A program made the translations under genes and the position numbers. 13,840 nt of DNA from Geothermobacter sp964501815 (GTDB taxonomy: Bacteria > Desulfobacterota > Desulfuromonadia > Desulfuromonadales > Geothermobacteraceae). Below, one piece after another: positions 13,713-13,840 of this stretch (positions are counted from its first letter, which is position 1; each line of letters starts with the position of its first letter). The DNA lies in assembly GCA_964501815.1 (NCBI GenBank), contig CAZCUR010000069.1, positions 1 to 13,840 on the forward strand, read 5' to 3'. Under the pieces are notes generated by a model. That model was not told the origin of the DNA, did not search any database, and saw only the letters and a program-made list of their open reading frames with translations.

Positions 13713-13768
13713 AAGGAGAAAGGCTCAAGGCACAAGGGAGAACCTTTAGCCTTTTGCCTTGAGCCTTG
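13713..13768 (+). repeat. second heptamer-repeat hairpin, before etfB
   Basis: Eight in-phase heptamers: AAGGAGA, AAGGCTC, AAGGCAC, AAGGGAG, then AACCTTT, AGCCTTT, TGCCTTG, AGCCTTG. The segments 13720-13737 and 13750-13767 form an 18-bp stem with one mismatch and a 12-nt loop. ATTTTT follows 6 nt later (13773-13778), so partial termination is possible between the oxidoreductase and etfB. The word differs from the 1834-1932 array, but the 7-nt period, the folding and the placement before a ribosome binding site are the same. Confidence 0.8.
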
Positions 13769-13803
13769 GGCCGATTTTTAAAACCCAACCGGAGGTTGAC
13801 CCG

Positions 13804-13840
13804 ATGAAAATTCTGGTCTGCATCAAGCAGGTGCCCGACA
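13804..13840 (+). CDS. etfB: electron transfer flavoprotein beta subunit, N-terminal fragment (runs off the window)
   Basis: The last 37 bases encode MKILVCIKQVPD, the characteristic N-terminus of EtfB, preceded by GGAGG (13791-13795) at 8 nt spacing. EtfB with EtfA carries electrons from acyl-CoA dehydrogenases. It is 105 nt downstream of the membrane oxidoreductase in the same direction; etfA is expected next, outside the window. Only 12 codons are visible, but the motif is specific. Confidence 0.85.
   Translation, partial: MKILVCIKQVPD

Noticed and set aside
11587..13788. 733-codon open frame on the minus strand
   Set aside because: Antisense shadow of the membrane Fe-S oxidoreductase; composition is Gln/His/Gly-rich with no domain, and its start lies in the second heptamer hairpin.

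Overview
The window looks like chromosomal DNA of a GC-rich anaerobe. The best guess is the Desulfuromonadales/Geobacter group (Desulfobacterota). This rests on gene content: acyl-CoA dehydrogenase, a membrane Fe-S oxidoreductase directly upstream of etfB, ferredoxin-type proteins and multidomain hybrid kinases. It is an inference, because no rRNA or other marker gene is present. No tRNA, rRNA, CRISPR array, transposase or phage gene was seen.

Layout. (1) 125-3108, plus strand: a long acyl-CoA dehydrogenase, then an unusual winged-helix/Cys-rich/2x[4Fe-4S] protein. A heptamer-repeat hairpin lies between them. (2) 9871 down to 3196, minus strand: one tightly packed six-gene operon with overlaps or gaps of 11 nt or less, apart from a possible longer rsbS/rsbT overlap. 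The order is rsbR, rsbS, rsbT, an RsbT-like ATPase fused to an RsbX/SpoIIE-type phosphatase, an RsbT-like ATPase fused to a hybrid histidine kinase (HisKA-HATPase-REC-REC), and a REC-PAS-HisKA-HATPase-REC hybrid kinase. (3) 11434 down to 10091, minus strand: a MerR-family regulator, a YbgC/4HBT-type thioesterase and a gamma-glutamylcyclotransferase-like protein. (4) 11719 to the right edge, plus strand: a membrane Fe-S oxidoreductase resembling EtfAB:menaquinone oxidoreductase, then the first 12 codons of etfB.

How it fits together. Regions 1, 3 and 4 point to fatty-acid or other acyl-CoA oxidation: dehydrogenase to EtfAB to membrane oxidoreductase to quinone, with a thioesterase and a MerR regulator. 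Two near-identical 16-bp sites (TTGACCTTWACGTWAA) lie in the divergent MerR/oxidoreductase intergenic region, one next to each gene, and are the likely operators. Region 2 is a stressosome (RsbRST) module with no sigma factor or anti-sigma partner. Instead, its ATPase fold is repeated three times in consecutive genes, once alone, once fused to a phosphatase and once fused to a histidine kinase. This suggests that stress sensing feeds into a phosphorelay. Neither kinase has a DNA-binding, GGDEF or HPt domain, so the final output lies outside the window.

The strongest items for follow-up are the stressosome-phosphorelay fusion operon, the two in-phase heptamer hairpins (1834-1932 and 13713-13768), and the paired MerR operators.
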